From positions 1-64,000 of the IMG/VR virus record IMGVR_UViG_3300049489_000283: a stretch of DNA of 64,000 bases. One strand, 5' to 3'. Shown in pieces: positions 32,375 through 41,366 of the stretch; the first letter of the stretch is position 1, and each line of letters begins with the position of its first letter. The translations under genes and the position numbers were made by a program. The notes beneath the pieces are model-generated. The model had not been told where the DNA came from and did not search any database. It was given only the letters and a program-made list of their open reading frames with translations. This DNA comes from a virus.

Positions 32375-32490
32375 GCCGAGAAGAGACTGACCTGAGCGAT
32401 GAGGACGAAGAAGCCCTGGATGCGGCCTGGGAGTCTGTCTACGGGAGCGAAGCCAAGAAGGAAGACGAGGAGGATCAGGAAGATTCTTGA
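32371..32490 (+). CDS. Very acidic 39-aa peptide coupled to the giant ART gene
   Basis: MSREETDLSDEDEEALDAAW then ESVYGSEAKKEDEEDQEDS; ATGA overlap with the giant gene. About half the residues are acidic. Could be a chaperone, inhibitor or immunity-like partner of the ART protein, or a DNA-mimic tail; none is shown by the sequence. Confidence 0.62.
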   Translation: MSREETDLSDEDEEALDAAWESVYGSEAKKEDEEDQEDS

Positions 32491-32497
32491 GAATCCA

Positions 32498-32528
32498 GCG
32501 CCCTGGTTGCCCTCCGTCTGAGCCTGTT
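32498..32528 (+). promoter_or_regulatory. Bipartite phage promoter-like element (copy 5)
   Basis: GCGCCCTGG, 15 bases, GCCTGTT. The leader contains TTCGCAACACG and CCAACGGGAG before the ATG at 32572. It gives the 32572 gene its own transcript in the middle of the structural operon. Confidence 0.68.
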
Positions 32529-32571
32529 GGAGAGTGAGATCGTTCGCAACACGTCCAACGGGAGAACAGAG

Positions 32572-32931
32572 ATGGCAAAGAAGAGACAGGTAAGCGATGA
32601 GGTCAAGGCACTGGAGGCAAGGGTCGCCGAGCTGGAGAAAGAGCTTGCAGCGCATCGGGTTTATGCCCACGGTTTGCATTGCTTCATCGATGAAATCGTC
32701 AATTCCATGACAGTTCCGACCAAGGCAGCCTGGAGGGTCAATTCGCTTCGGAGAATCAGGCAGTTGCAGGCGATGAAGGGGCGAGATCTGAAGTACATCG
32801 ACGAGCGGATCGCGGAAGCTATTGAGGTGAGGGATAACCCAAATGAAGTCAAGGCGAGGGCCAATGAGGTCCGTGAAGATCTTAGTCGGCGTGCTTCTTT
32901 GCAGGCTGGGGATTCACCGCTGGTCGGATGA
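32572..32931 (+). CDS. Hypothetical coiled-coil protein, 119 aa
   Basis: Starts MAKKRQVSDEVKALEARVAE, a coiled coil, followed by a helical middle and basic C-terminus. CGGGAG is placed eleven bases before. The last 68 bases overlap the gene at 32864 in another frame. Its dedicated promoter in a virion operon suggests early expression. Confidence 0.65.
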   Translation: MAKKRQVSDEVKALEARVAELEKELAAHRVYAHGLHCFIDEIVNSMTVPTKAAWRVNSLRRIRQLQAMKGRDLKYIDERIAEAIEVRDNPNEVKARANEVREDLSRRASLQAGDSPLVG

Positions 32932-33031
32932 GTACCTCCAGCCGCCGATGACCTACTACCGCCATTGCCATCGCTGCATGAAGAAGTGGATCACGCGGGT
33001 GTCGTGGGGGCACGATCACTTCAATCAGTGA
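32864..33031 (+). CDS. DUF1660-like small zinc protein, 55 aa
   Basis: LVGVLLCRLGIHRWSDEY and RHCHRCMKKW follow the CRLxGHxW...CxRC pattern of DUF1660-type phage proteins. ATG 32864 after GAGGCCAATGAGG-like GGCCAATGAGG. Function unknown. Confidence 0.65.
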   Translation: MRSVKILVGVLLCRLGIHRWSDEYLQPPMTYYRHCHRCMKKWITRVSWGHDHFNQ

Positions 33032-33101
33032 TCGGCCCTGGTGGAATCGGCCCAGCGATCAGGTAGCCTGGGGTCCAAACTCCTTCAATCAGGATGGACA
33101 G

Positions 33102-33827
33102 ATGGCCGAGATCGCTGTAGTGGACAACAAGGATGGCACGGGCGCGACGTTCACGATCACCAACGTGGTCGGGACGGCTTCGCTCTACACGGCTGGCTAT
33201 TTCGGCAATGTGGCGACCAACACGTTCGTGAAGCACTTTGACACGGCGTTGGATCGCGTCCAGTCGGTGTCGATCCCGGTCGGCTCCTACGCTGCGGTGG
33301 TCGTGGACGGCGCTGGCCCGGCGGCGCCTGTCGGCTTCCGGGTGACAGATGGAAATCTGGGGTTCCATGAGAAGTGTCTCCGGGAGATCCGGAATCACAT
33401 GATGGGGCTGAACCTCAGTTCGTTCCCTACCGATCCAGGGAAGTACAAGCTCCACAAGCGACCGGCCAACAGCTACCTGGAACTGAAGGATGTTTGCGGA
33501 AGCAATATCCTGGGCGTTCATTTCTGGAAGCGGCCCGAGCAGCGCCCCGTCATCGGGACAAACACTGAATGGGACATCTCCTACGTGATCGAGATGGTCC
33601 TGGTGAAGAGCAACCAGTTGAGCAACCTGTCGGATTCGAACTGGACGCTGGACCGGGAGCGGATCTTACGCAGCTTCGGTATCTGCCCGCTGCCAGCAAT
33701 CCCGGAGATCTTCCTGGTCGAGTTCTACCCAGGTGTTCTTTACAACGACGTGGCGGATGTCGGGGTCGATGCACAGGCGATCCAGTTCTATTGCCGGATG
33801 TACCAGCCAGTGACCTACGGGGTGTGA
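33102..33827 (+). CDS. Tail completion/neck-type protein, 241 aa
   Basis: Beta-rich N-terminus (GTGATFTITNVVGTASLY) and a long mixed region ending in FLVEFYPGVLYNDVADVGVD. It lies just before the tail tube gene, where tail terminator or completion proteins usually are. I cannot name a family; role by position. Confidence 0.55.
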   Translation: MAEIAVVDNKDGTGATFTITNVVGTASLYTAGYFGNVATNTFVKHFDTALDRVQSVSIPVGSYAAVVVDGAGPAAPVGFRVTDGNLGFHEKCLREIRNHMMGLNLSSFPTDPGKYKLHKRPANSYLELKDVCGSNILGVHFWKRPEQRPVIGTNTEWDISYVIEMVLVKSNQLSNLSDSNWTLDRERILRSFGICPLPAIPEIFLVEFYPGVLYNDVADVGVDAQAIQFYCRMYQPVTYGV

Positions 33828-33907
33828 CGGTCGCACTGGAACGTGACCCCTGTTGTCCTTCTGATGCGGTGGCGAAGTAGGCCACTTCTCAGAGAGAGAC
33901 ACAGTCA

Positions 33908-34849
33908 ATGGCATGTATTACCAACGTCCCACGTAGTCACAAGTTCGGCGTCACTGCCTTCGGTGACTTCAACGCCACCAACGGCACCGCCGTCAGCTCG
34001 GTTTTTCGCCAGATCAGCAACGGTCTTTCGACGACCCCCGTGTTCGAACAAGACGAAGGCCACAACGGCACGCCGTTCTACGCTTCCGAAGGTGTGGTGA
34101 AGACATCTGAAGCCGGTTCCGGCAGCGTGGTTCTCCAGCCTCGCGCCGACGAGCTGCGGGTGATCCTTCCGCTGTTGCTCGGTGGCACGTTTGCGGGGAA
34201 CATCATCGAGCCGGACATCAATGGCTACTGCCAATACTTCAAGGCGTCCCGCGACGTGAAGGTGGCGGTGTTCGAGTTCCTGAACTGCAAGACCAGCCAG
34301 TGGACGCTCTCCAGCAGCCGGAGCCAATCAAAGCTACAGCTTGACTGGGGTATTGAGGCTTGCGGCAGCGCACGGCAGGCGGCTGGCACGTTCCCGGTCC
34401 TGAACTTCAGCACGCAGCCTCCGTTTGTTCACACATCGTCCACGTTCACGATCGACGGTCGTGTGGTCCCGGTGGATGATGTCCAGCTTTCCGGCAACAA
34501 CAACTTGACCACCGATTTGTTCTACAACTCGGTGACCAGGACGGCGCTGCCAGCCGGTCGTCAGATGTTTACCTTGACGGCAACCAGCCCATTCGACACC
34601 AGCCTGGACTTGGCTTGGATGGACATTGCTTCGGCCAGCGTGGCTGCTAGCATCGTCTACACGACGGCGTCCGGTACGCTGAGCCTGACGATCAACATCC
34701 CGGCGATGCACCCCGTGATCCCGACGCCTCAGACGCCAGCCGGTGAGCAGCCGGTGAGGTTTGAGCAGATTGTCTGGACAGCGCGATCCAAGGGGACCGG
34801 CGGGTCGTATCAAGCGCCGATTCGGTTTACGATCGACGACATCGTCTAA
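33908..34849 (+). CDS. Major tail tube protein
   Basis: 313 residues starting MACITNVPRSHKFGVTAFGD. The SGSVVLQPRADELRVILPLLLGG segment and the C-terminal RFEQIVWTARS...IRFTIDDIV are typical of siphovirus tail-tube proteins that polymerise around the tape measure. The central Ig-like beta-rich part (DVQLSGNNNLTTDLFYNS) is a surface insertion. Two genes before the chaperones, as expected. Confidence 0.72.
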   Translation: MACITNVPRSHKFGVTAFGDFNATNGTAVSSVFRQISNGLSTTPVFEQDEGHNGTPFYASEGVVKTSEAGSGSVVLQPRADELRVILPLLLGGTFAGNIIEPDINGYCQYFKASRDVKVAVFEFLNCKTSQWTLSSSRSQSKLQLDWGIEACGSARQAAGTFPVLNFSTQPPFVHTSSTFTIDGRVVPVDDVQLSGNNNLTTDLFYNSVTRTALPAGRQMFTLTATSPFDTSLDLAWMDIASASVAASIVYTTASGTLSLTINIPAMHPVIPTPQTPAGEQPVRFEQIVWTARSKGTGGSYQAPIRFTIDDIV

Positions 34850-34883
34850 GCGGTGTTTTTTTGGTTTCTAAAAGGATGACCCT

Positions 34884-35153
34884 GTGTTGAAGATTGATTG
34901 CACGAAAGACGTGTCAAAGAGAGCCGAAGGATTCGATTCGATCGAGAATTTCCGGAGGCTGTTGATGTACTCCAACCGTCCGTTCGATGTGACGATCACA
35001 AAGGACGGAAATGGGCAGTCCGTGATGCAGGTCACGGCATATCCGGCGATCCCGGAGGCCCAGGTAGAGGACCAAGTGGATGAGAACCCGACAGAGGAAT
35101 CAGAGCCAGAACCGGTGACCTCTTCGAGCGCCAAACGAAAGCGAGATCTCTAA
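34884..35153 (+). CDS. Hypothetical protein, 89 aa
   Basis: GTG start after AAGGATGACC. N-terminal half KRAEGFDSIENFRRLLMYSNRPFD, then an acidic Glu/Pro-rich tail ending SSSAKRKRDL. Possibly a tail-assembly or tail-tube partner; no family recognised. A terminator follows. Confidence 0.6.
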   Translation: MLKIDCTKDVSKRAEGFDSIENFRRLLMYSNRPFDVTITKDGNGQSVMQVTAYPAIPEAQVEDQVDENPTEESEPEPVTSSSAKRKRDL

Positions 35154-35183
35154 CTCTTGATCGCAAGATCAGGGGCTCCCGAT

Positions 35184-35225
35184 CGGCTGGCCGGAGGTTG
35201 CGATTCCGGCCAGCCGTTTTTGTTT
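35184..35225 (+). terminator. Intrinsic terminator
   Basis: 11-bp stem CGGCTGGCCGG (35184-35194)/CCGGCCAGCCG (35206-35216) followed by TTTTTGTTT. Confidence 0.9.
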
Positions 35226-35234
35226 GGAGGGGCA

Positions 35235-35777
35235 GTGATTCGAGATACCTACGACCGGTTCGCCATCGTGGACCTGAAGCCGATCCATCTTCCTGACGTG
35301 ATGGAGATCGCAAGGCTGACCTATGGTGTTCAGCAGGAGAAGCGATTCTTCACCGGCAGGATCACCGCGATGAACTCCAAGAGTCTGGTTGCCCAGCAGG
35401 TGCTGACCGGAAGCCTGATGGGGTTCCTGATCTCGCATGTGTCTGGCAAGGACGTTCACATTTCGACGCTAGCGGTTCATCCATCGCACCGTAGGAGAGG
35501 CGTGGGCACGGCGATCTTGCAGCGCCTGATGGTGATGATTCCTGGGCAGGTAACCTGGACTGTGGCGAGAGAGTCGCGGCTGGAGTCGCATCGGTTTCTG
35601 GCTAGTGCTGGATTCCGAGCGGTGGCGGTTTCGCGTAGCCACTTCGATGACACTGGAGAAGACGGCTACCTGATGGTTCATAGTGCAAATGCAGAAGATA
35701 TGAGGTGGATTGATGGCGATCTGGGCCAGCGATTTCGCAAAGATGCTGCGACGGTTAAACGACGAAGCGATAGCTGA
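35235..35777 (+). CDS. GNAT-family acetyltransferase, 180 aa
   Basis: HISTLAVHPSHRRRGVGTAI followed by LQRLM is the acetyl-CoA binding motif A (R-x-x-G-V/I-G); then W-T-V-A-R-E-S and FLASAGFRAV complete a GNAT fold. GTG at 35235 with GGAGGGG upstream is chosen, because the earlier in-frame start at 35157 would place the terminator inside the gene. Substrate unknown. Overlaps the next gene by 65 bases. Confidence 0.75.
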   Translation: MIRDTYDRFAIVDLKPIHLPDVMEIARLTYGVQQEKRFFTGRITAMNSKSLVAQQVLTGSLMGFLISHVSGKDVHISTLAVHPSHRRRGVGTAILQRLMVMIPGQVTWTVARESRLESHRFLASAGFRAVAVSRSHFDDTGEDGYLMVHSANAEDMRWIDGDLGQRFRKDAATVKRRSDS

Positions 35778-36180
35778 CGAGAAGCGTGAAGAGTCGAAGG
35801 AGATCGCGGCGCTTGTTCGCGATCAGGTGATCGAGAACTTCTACTCTGAGAGCGACAGCGATGGAAACTCGTGGCTCCCGAGAAAGGGCAATCCGGCGCA
35901 TCTGCCGCTCCGGCTGTCGTGGCGGATGTTTGCCGCCGGTACCGTGAAGGGGGCTCCGGGATCGATCGAGGAGATCACCAACGAAGAGATCCTGGTGGGG
36001 ATCAACGGGTCCGTGGTGAAGTACGCAGCCGTCCAGCAGTTCGGGACCAGGGACGGTCGAGTCCCGGCGCGGGAGTATTACTACGTGAAGATCGAGGACT
36101 TGGTGAAGCTGGAGCCGCCGATCCACGATGCACTCATGAGAATCCTTGATCATCAGGTCTCGCTGGTCCAAGCGGCTTGA
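35713..36180 (+). CDS. Tail completion protein, Mu gpG/virion-morphogenesis type
   Basis: 155 residues. NSWLPRKGNPAHLPLRLSWRM, VGINGSVVKYAAVQQFGTRD and GRVPAREYYYVKIEDL follow the W.p...hPl L...G...VgI....YA.iHQfG....iPAReFl pattern of phage virion-morphogenesis (tail completion) proteins. Sits between tube and chaperone genes. ATG at 35713, one codon inside TTG 35710. Confidence 0.72.
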   Translation: MAIWASDFAKMLRRLNDEAIADEKREESKEIAALVRDQVIENFYSESDSDGNSWLPRKGNPAHLPLRLSWRMFAAGTVKGAPGSIEEITNEEILVGINGSVVKYAAVQQFGTRDGRVPAREYYYVKIEDLVKLEPPIHDALMRILDHQVSLVQAA

Positions 36181-36247
36181 ATATGCCGAAATCCAGGTTT
36201 CAATGGGTTCTTCACTGGATTCGATTCACCGCGATCAAGGAATGATT

Positions 36248-36682
36248 ATGGCCATCTTGGGCTTCATCGACGACGGTCAAACCCTCACCCGATTCATCAA
36301 AGGACGGGCACGTCTCTGGAGCGACTGCCGGATCACGTTTCGCGCGACAGCGCCAAAGGATCATGCAATCGTCGAGCGAAAGGTGAAGGAGCTTTACGAT
36401 CGCGGCAAGCGAGCAGAGGCCGAGGAGATGGTTTACGAGACCATCGCGAAGCGGATTCTCAGGTGGGACTTCCTGGACGACAACGGAGTCCCGATCAACG
36501 GCGCCCCGGCGGTGTCCGCCGATGCGATCAAACGCACGGTGACCGGGCTACAGGATCGATTCATCGCGATCGTGTACAGCGGTGTCGATGGCGGTGATCC
36601 AGATCCAGCCGACGAGGAGCAATCGACTGAATCGGCCCGGACGCACATGGAGGAGACGGAAAAAAACTCAATGCAGCCTTGA
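36248..36682 (+). CDS. Tail assembly chaperone, first frame (G-like)
   Basis: 144 residues after AAGGAATGATT. The order (after tail completion, before tape measure), small size and a slippery A-AAA-AAC at its end fit the G part of a G/GT pair. The C-terminus is acidic (DPDPADEEQSTESARTHMEE). ATG at 36242 and 36248 both in frame; 36248 has better spacing. Confidence 0.7.
   Translation: MAILGFIDDGQTLTRFIKGRARLWSDCRITFRATAPKDHAIVERKVKELYDRGKRAEAEEMVYETIAKRILRWDFLDDNGVPINGAPAVSADAIKRTVTGLQDRFIAIVYSGVDGGDPDPADEEQSTESARTHMEETEKNSMQP
36661..36667 (+). other. Probable -1 ribosomal slippery site A-AAA-AAC
   Basis: In frame the codons read gaA-AAA-AAC; a -1 slip continues at 36667 straight into the 36679-37101 frame with no stop between. 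Stop of the first frame is 15 bases on, at 36680. Same arrangement as lambda G/GT. Confidence 0.75.
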
Positions 36683-37101
36683 GGCTGCTGTTGAAATATC
36701 CGTTGCTTTCGAGCCTCCCGTGCGAGGAGTGTCACCGCCATATCTACAAGATCCCGACAGGTGTCCCGGATACTTATGAGGGAGAGAATGGCGAGGACGT
36801 TCTGATGAAGCGACCAGAGGGATCTCCGCCTCCTTGCGACATCTGTCCCAAAGGGATCAGGGTCGGAGAAGAGCATGTGCCTGACTGGGAAGGTCGCTAC
36901 ACGCTCCGCTGGGAGAACGTCCAGATTGTGGAGCTGTGGAATCGGCTTAAAGCTCCTGGATACCCGGTGCCTGAGCATCTCCTTGGCGATGGGTTGTTTG
37001 CCGATCGGTACGCGACGGTCGATGGGATCTTCAACGAGGTCCAGCGCGAGCGAGAGAACGAAATGCTGTCGTACGAGCTGGCCAAGCTGATCATTCGTTA
37101 A
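36667..37101 (+). CDS. Tail assembly chaperone, T-like part of -1 fusion
   Basis: Read by a -1 slip from the 36248 gene, giving ~284 residues in total. As an independent ORF it would need a TTG at 36679, with no ribosome-binding site. It contains two cysteine pairs (SLPCEECHRHIYK and PCDICPKG), a probable zinc site, then a helical end (ERENEMLSYELAKLIIR). Ends 62 bases before the tape measure. Confidence 0.68.
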   Translation, partial: LNAALRLLLKYPLLSSLPCEECHRHIYKIPTGVPDTYEGENGEDVLMKRPEGSPPPCDICPKGIRVGEEHVPDWEGRYTLRWENVQIVELWNRLKAPGYPVPEHLLGDGLFADRYATVDGIFNEVQRERENEMLSYELAKLIIR

Positions 37102-37163
37102 ATCGGTCGAAAGCGATCCAGTGAGCCTGTAGTCTTTGGCGATCCACCTGAAAGGATTACGAG

Positions 37164-40100
37164 ATGGCATCAGAAGATCGTGACGTACTGTTTCGCATTG
37201 GGTTCGCGGAACATCCGCAGGCCAGTGCAGCGCTTGAGAAGATGGCCGACGCTGTCGAAGGCGCCCAGGTCCAGATGTCTGGTTCGTCCAGCAAGCTGTC
37301 CAAGCAGGTCGTCTCCCAGGTCAGTGCCGTTAGCCAAGCTGTCCAAGCATCGACAGCAACGATCGATAAGCTGACCCAGAAGCTGGACACGATCGTCAAG
37401 CAGCGAATGAGCGTCCTGGACGCCGCCAACAAGGCGGCTGGATCTTCGAGGGGCTCTGGTGGATCTGGCCGATCCGGAGGCGGCGACAGCACGCAGGCGA
37501 TGCTTGGTATCGATCCGAAGTATCAGGCGATCCAGGATAAGTTCCTGGAAGACGTGCGGACGTTTGATGAGAAGCTGGCCAGCTTGACCCAGGAGCGAAT
37601 CGACTTCATCGATCAGTTCCATCGCAAGAGCACAGAGGACGAGCAGAAGTACGCGACCAGAATGAAGGATCTCTTCGGGGATCAGTACGAGAACGTGGTG
37701 AAGTACGTCGATCAGGTCAAGAAGCTGATCGAGTCGCATCGCGACCAGATGGAGGTGTTGGCGGACGCAGGGACTGGCCAGAAGCCCGGCGTCGATGACG
37801 ACCGAATGAAGGAGGCCAGGAACTCGATCGCGGAATTCCATGACTTCCTCGCTGGTGCCGGTGGTGAACTAGAGGAGGCAGTCTCGAAAAACCGCGAGAT
37901 GGCCGAGATGGCGGCAAAGGAGTGGATCAGCAGGTTCCGTGGCGTCGAGCAGTCGCTCACTGAGAATTTCCGGGCTGTCACTCGCTCCGAGAAGATGATG
38001 GAGCGGATGTTCAAGAAGGCGTCTGTTGGGATTGGCCAGCTTCTTCGCGCTGCCGCTGAATGGGACATCGCCAAGAACGGATTCACGGAGAAGATGATCC
38101 GTCAGCTTCTGGTCGTCCAGGCGACGATCGACACGGTCCATGGAGCCTGGGAAACCGTCGAAGCGGTGATGAAGGGCTGGGGTGCGTTCCAGCAGATGAT
38201 CGTCGCGTTTGATGGCATCCAGGCAGCCAGCGCAGCGTCAAGTCAGTTAGCGGCGGCGGGATCTGCCGAGGTCTCGACCGCGCTGAAAATGCAGGCATTG
38301 AGCGCGAGAGACGCCGCCGATGCGCACCGGATGCTGAATCGGGAGATGGGCGCTGGTCGTGGCCAGATTGGCGGCGCTGGGCGCCTCGTTGATGCGGCGA
38401 TGACTGGTTCGAGCGCGATGGATGTTTCCCGTGAGGATGCGATCAAGGAGCTGAGCGAAGAGCTGAAGCAGAACCAGAGTCTCTTCAAGCGGATCTCTGA
38501 AGTGATGAACTGGCTCGGTTCGAAGATGTCCAGCATGACCGATCGTCTGAAGGAGATGCTGACCAAGGGTCTGACGCTGTCCTACGGTGTCGGTGACGCC
38601 GCCGCGACAGGTGGGGCTCAGTTGTTTGAAACCAGACAGGCCAAGGACTTGCTGGCGAAACTGGAGAGGTTCGACATCAATGACGTGAAGGTGAAGCTGA
38701 AAGACTTCGGCAAGGCTCTTGGTCCCGCTGGCCAAGCGATTGGCAATTTCGCCAAGACGATTGGCGGGACGATCGTCACGATTGGTAAAGCGATCGGCTC
38801 TGCTGGGGCTGGCGCTTTGTCTGGCGTCGGGAGCGTGGTTGGATCAGCGATTGGCGGGAGGTTTGCCAGCGCCTCATCTGGTGCGTCTGGTGGCATGATC
38901 AGCACGGTCATGAAGACGATCACAACCACCCTGAAGCTCGCCTTGACTGGCCTTGCCAGTGTGATCTTTGCGGTGGTCGGCGGGATCGCGAAGGCAGCCG
39001 CTGCCCTATTTGCAGCGGGTTCGACGATCGGCGCCGCCGCCGCGCTTGCCGCTGGTGGATTGATCTTTGCGGGGAAGGTCATCTACGAAACAGGCCAGAG
39101 CATCTACAAGGATGGTCTGATGGCAGGCGCCGCTCTGGGCAGTTGGTCTGACAAGGTCGCCGACTCGGAGGTGAAGTTCGTCTCTTGGATCGGGAAGGTC
39201 ACTGGCCTGTTCGATCTGGTTGGCGATAGCGCGGTCGAGGATGCCGAGGCTCGGAGGAAGGAGCTGGCCGAGAAGCAGCGAGACATTGACGCGATGGAGC
39301 GTCAGATTCTCGAAATCCAGATGAAGGGGGCAAGAAGCCGACTACAGAACTCCCTGAGTTCTGAAGAGAAGATGTACGGTCTGATCTCGTCAAAGGAATC
39401 GGTCTCGCCAGCCCAAAAGATGGAGCTGCTTTCCAAGGGCGTGAACGATCTCAAGGTCAAGCTGACGGAATTTGGCGAAACTGGATTCGACGCGACCAAG
39501 AAGCTGCGGAACCACTACGACGAGCTGTCTCGCCAATTGGCGGAATCGAGCGCGAAGGTTTATCAGAACCCAGACACCGACGAACGTGACGACGACGAGA
39601 AACAGGCGGACCTAGAGGCCCATCAGCGGCTCATGGCTGAGCACTCAGAAGTGCGTGCCGCGTTCGAGCACGAGATGAACTCTGCAATCGAACATCGAAA
39701 CAGCCTCTACGAGACCCTGGAAGGCAGGCTGCGAGCACAGCGAGAAATCGTTGACAGCATGAAGAAGGATTCGGTTGAGCGGTTCCGGGAAGAGCTTAAT
39801 GGGATCGAGGAGGTTGTCCGCGCTCGCCAGAAAGAAATCGACAAGATCAAGGAATCTACCAAGGAGCTAATCGATCGTTACAAGGTCGAGAATGAACAGG
39901 AGTCGAAGGGGTCTGATCGTGACTTTGCTAACCTGAGCAAGTACGAGCAAAAGAAGTTTCTTGGGCTGATCAACCGCGCTAAGTCTGGCGAGAGCGACTT
40001 CAGCGATAAAGAGCTTGAGCTACTCGGTCGAGTCAGGACCGATTTCACGGAAAAGCTGGTCCAGGACTCTGCTAGCCGAGAGGCTCGCGCCGCCGGTTTC

Positions 40101-40511
40101 GATTCCAGCTCGCTGATCGATACCTCCGAGCAGCAGCGTGAGCTGGCTCAGAAGCAGCAAGAATACCAGAAGGAGCGAGCCGCCCAGGACGAACAGGCCA
40201 AGAAGCTGGCCCTTATGTTCAACATCCCGATCGAGGTCGCTCGCCAGAAGATTGATGAGATGACCAAGAAGGAGAAGGAGACCGGCAAGCAGGTCGATAT
40301 TGTGGACAAGCGAGCAGTCGAGCTGAAGCTGACATCCAATTTTGATGCCCAGATGTCGAAGCTCGAAGAGCGGCTGGTTGAGATCTTCAAGGCCCAAGAG
40401 GCCCAAGAAGACGCCAGGATTCAAGCGTCTGTTTACCGCGCGATGGAGGCGGCGAAGCTACAGAATCAGGCCAAGCGCCAGGGAGAAAAAGCAGCCTCGC
40501 AAGTCAAGTGA
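37164..40511 (+). CDS. Tape measure protein, 1115 aa
   Basis: By far the longest tail gene after the chaperones. N-terminal coiled coil (KLSKQVVSQVSAVSQAVQAS), a Gly/Ala-rich hydrophobic block (nt ~38780-39110: GAGALSGVGSVVGSAIGG, LASVIFAVVGGIAKAAAALF) and Glu/Lys-rich coiled-coil C-terminus (AQKQQEYQKERAAQDEQAKK). At about 1.5 angstrom per residue it predicts a tail of roughly 165 nm. Confidence 0.9.
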   Translation: MASEDRDVLFRIGFAEHPQASAALEKMADAVEGAQVQMSGSSSKLSKQVVSQVSAVSQAVQASTATIDKLTQKLDTIVKQRMSVLDAANKAAGSSRGSGGSGRSGGGDSTQAMLGIDPKYQAIQDKFLEDVRTFDEKLASLTQERIDFIDQFHRKSTEDEQKYATRMKDLFGDQYENVVKYVDQVKKLIESHRDQMEVLADAGTGQKPGVDDDRMKEARNSIAEFHDFLAGAGGELEEAVSKNREMAEMAAKEWISRFRGVEQSLTENFRAVTRSEKMMERMFKKASVGIGQLLRAAAEWDIAKNGFTEKMIRQLLVVQATIDTVHGAWETVEAVMKGWGAFQQMIVAFDGIQAASAASSQLAAAGSAEVSTALKMQALSARDAADAHRMLNREMGAGRGQIGGAGRLVDAAMTGSSAMDVSREDAIKELSEELKQNQSLFKRISEVMNWLGSKMSSMTDRLKEMLTKGLTLSYGVGDAAATGGAQLFETRQAKDLLAKLERFDINDVKVKLKDFGKALGPAGQAIGNFAKTIGGTIVTIGKAIGSAGAGALSGVGSVVGSAIGGRFASASSGASGGMISTVMKTITTTLKLALTGLASVIFAVVGGIAKAAAALFAAGSTIGAAAALAAGGLIFAGKVIYETGQSIYKDGLMAGAALGSWSDKVADSEVKFVSWIGKVTGLFDLVGDSAVEDAEARRKELAEKQRDIDAMERQILEIQMKGARSRLQNSLSSEEKMYGLISSKESVSPAQKMELLSKGVNDLKVKLTEFGETGFDATKKLRNHYDELSRQLAESSAKVYQNPDTDERDDDEKQADLEAHQRLMAEHSEVRAAFEHEMNSAIEHRNSLYETLEGRLRAQREIVDSMKKDSVERFREELNGIEEVVRARQKEIDKIKESTKELIDRYKVENEQESKGSDRDFANLSKYEQKKFLGLINRAKSGESDFSDKELELLGRVRTDFTEKLVQDSASREARAAGFDSSSLIDTSEQQRELAQKQQEYQKERAAQDEQAKKLALMFNIPIEVARQKIDEMTKKEKETGKQVDIVDKRAVELKLTSNFDAQMSKLEERLVEIFKAQEAQEDARIQASVYRAMEAAKLQNQAKRQGEKAASQVK

Positions 40512-40530
40512 TCGCTGGTGAAAAGAACAT

Positions 40531-40547
40531 GAGGTCATCCTGACCTC
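40531..40547 (+). terminator. Short hairpin between convergent genes
   Basis: GAGGTCA/TGACCTC with a 3-base loop, symmetric, so usable from both strands. No T tract; possibly a bidirectional end for the tape measure and the - strand moron. Confidence 0.35.
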
Positions 40548-40571
40548 CTGATCTCGTCTCAATTCGTTTCA

Positions 40572-41366
40572 CTATGGTCCGGGCAACTCGATCCCCATCG
40601 CGGCAAGATCCTCTGGCCAGAGCATGTCTGACGTTCCCTTGTTTCCGAACTCTGGTTCGCCGATCTTCCGCCGGAAGTTGTCCACCGATCGCTTTTGGGC
40701 GATGAGCATCCGGACGTGCCGTTGGTCGGCTTCGGAGAGAATCTTGAGATCGACCGTGATCTTCGTGTAGTCCGGCTTCATGATCGTGACTCGCTCGCCG
40801 TCCGACGAGTAGAACGCGCCGGTCAGCTTGCTCCCGTGGACCGCGTTCGTCCAGACTCGCTTGTAAGGGAGCGGCTTGGGTGGGAGCGAGTGGGTTGGCT
40901 TAGGAGGCTCGCCGCCCGGTCTTGCGACGAAGACCTTCTTGCTGCCACCGGCGACCGTTTCGTAGATCTCTGTGTCGAACACCTGAAGCATGACGCTACT
41001 AGGGAATCGGCTCTCGTCGGCGTACCTCCTGGTATCGAACTCGACCACCTTGATCTTGACGCCGGTTTTTTTGTTGATCACGTAGGCTTCCGTCTCGCTG
41101 ACGATCTGGTCGAACTCGCAGCCTGGGGCAGTTCCGAACGAGTCTATGGCCAGATGCTGGAATGACAGGGAAGGGGTGTTGTCGAACACGATCTCCTTGT
41201 GTTTCCCGCTCTTCATCAGCGAGTCGATTTCAAATTGGTTGTTCCATTCCCTAGACTCTCCTTTCCGGAGTCCGATGGGAAGTGGTGGAAGTTTCTTGGT
41301 CGGCACTTGGCCGACCGCTGTGGCCGCTAGGGCCAGGATCACGATCACTGTGATGTTGGTTCGCAT
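40572..41366 (-). CDS. Secreted SHD1-like domain protein (moron)
   Basis: 264 residues, opposite to the tail operon. Signal peptide MRTNITVIVILALAATAVGQ. The segment VWTNAVHGSKLTGAFYSSDG, then VTIMKPDYTKITVDLKILSEADQRHV, is the R.WTd..Gkf...A.f....g.V.L...dGk...vpl..Ls..D..yv pattern of SHD1 (Sla1 homology) domains that are greatly expanded in planctomycetes. It should be exported by the host. Its position in the tail module with its own, degenerate promoter marks it as an acquired moron, perhaps altering the host surface. Confidence 0.78.
   Translation of the reverse strand: MRTNITVIVILALAATAVGQVPTKKLPPLPIGLRKGESREWNNQFEIDSLMKSGKHKEIVFDNTPSLSFQHLAIDSFGTAPGCEFDQIVSETEAYVINKKTGVKIKVVEFDTRRYADESRFPSSVMLQVFDTEIYETVAGGSKKVFVARPGGEPPKPTHSLPPKPLPYKRVWTNAVHGSKLTGAFYSSDGERVTIMKPDYTKITVDLKILSEADQRHVRMLIAQKRSVDNFRRKIGEPEFGNKGTSDMLWPEDLAAMGIELPGP

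Noticed and set aside
35157-35234. Longer start for the GNAT gene
   Set aside because: The extra part contains a perfect intrinsic terminator; the GTG at 35235 has its own ribosome-binding site.
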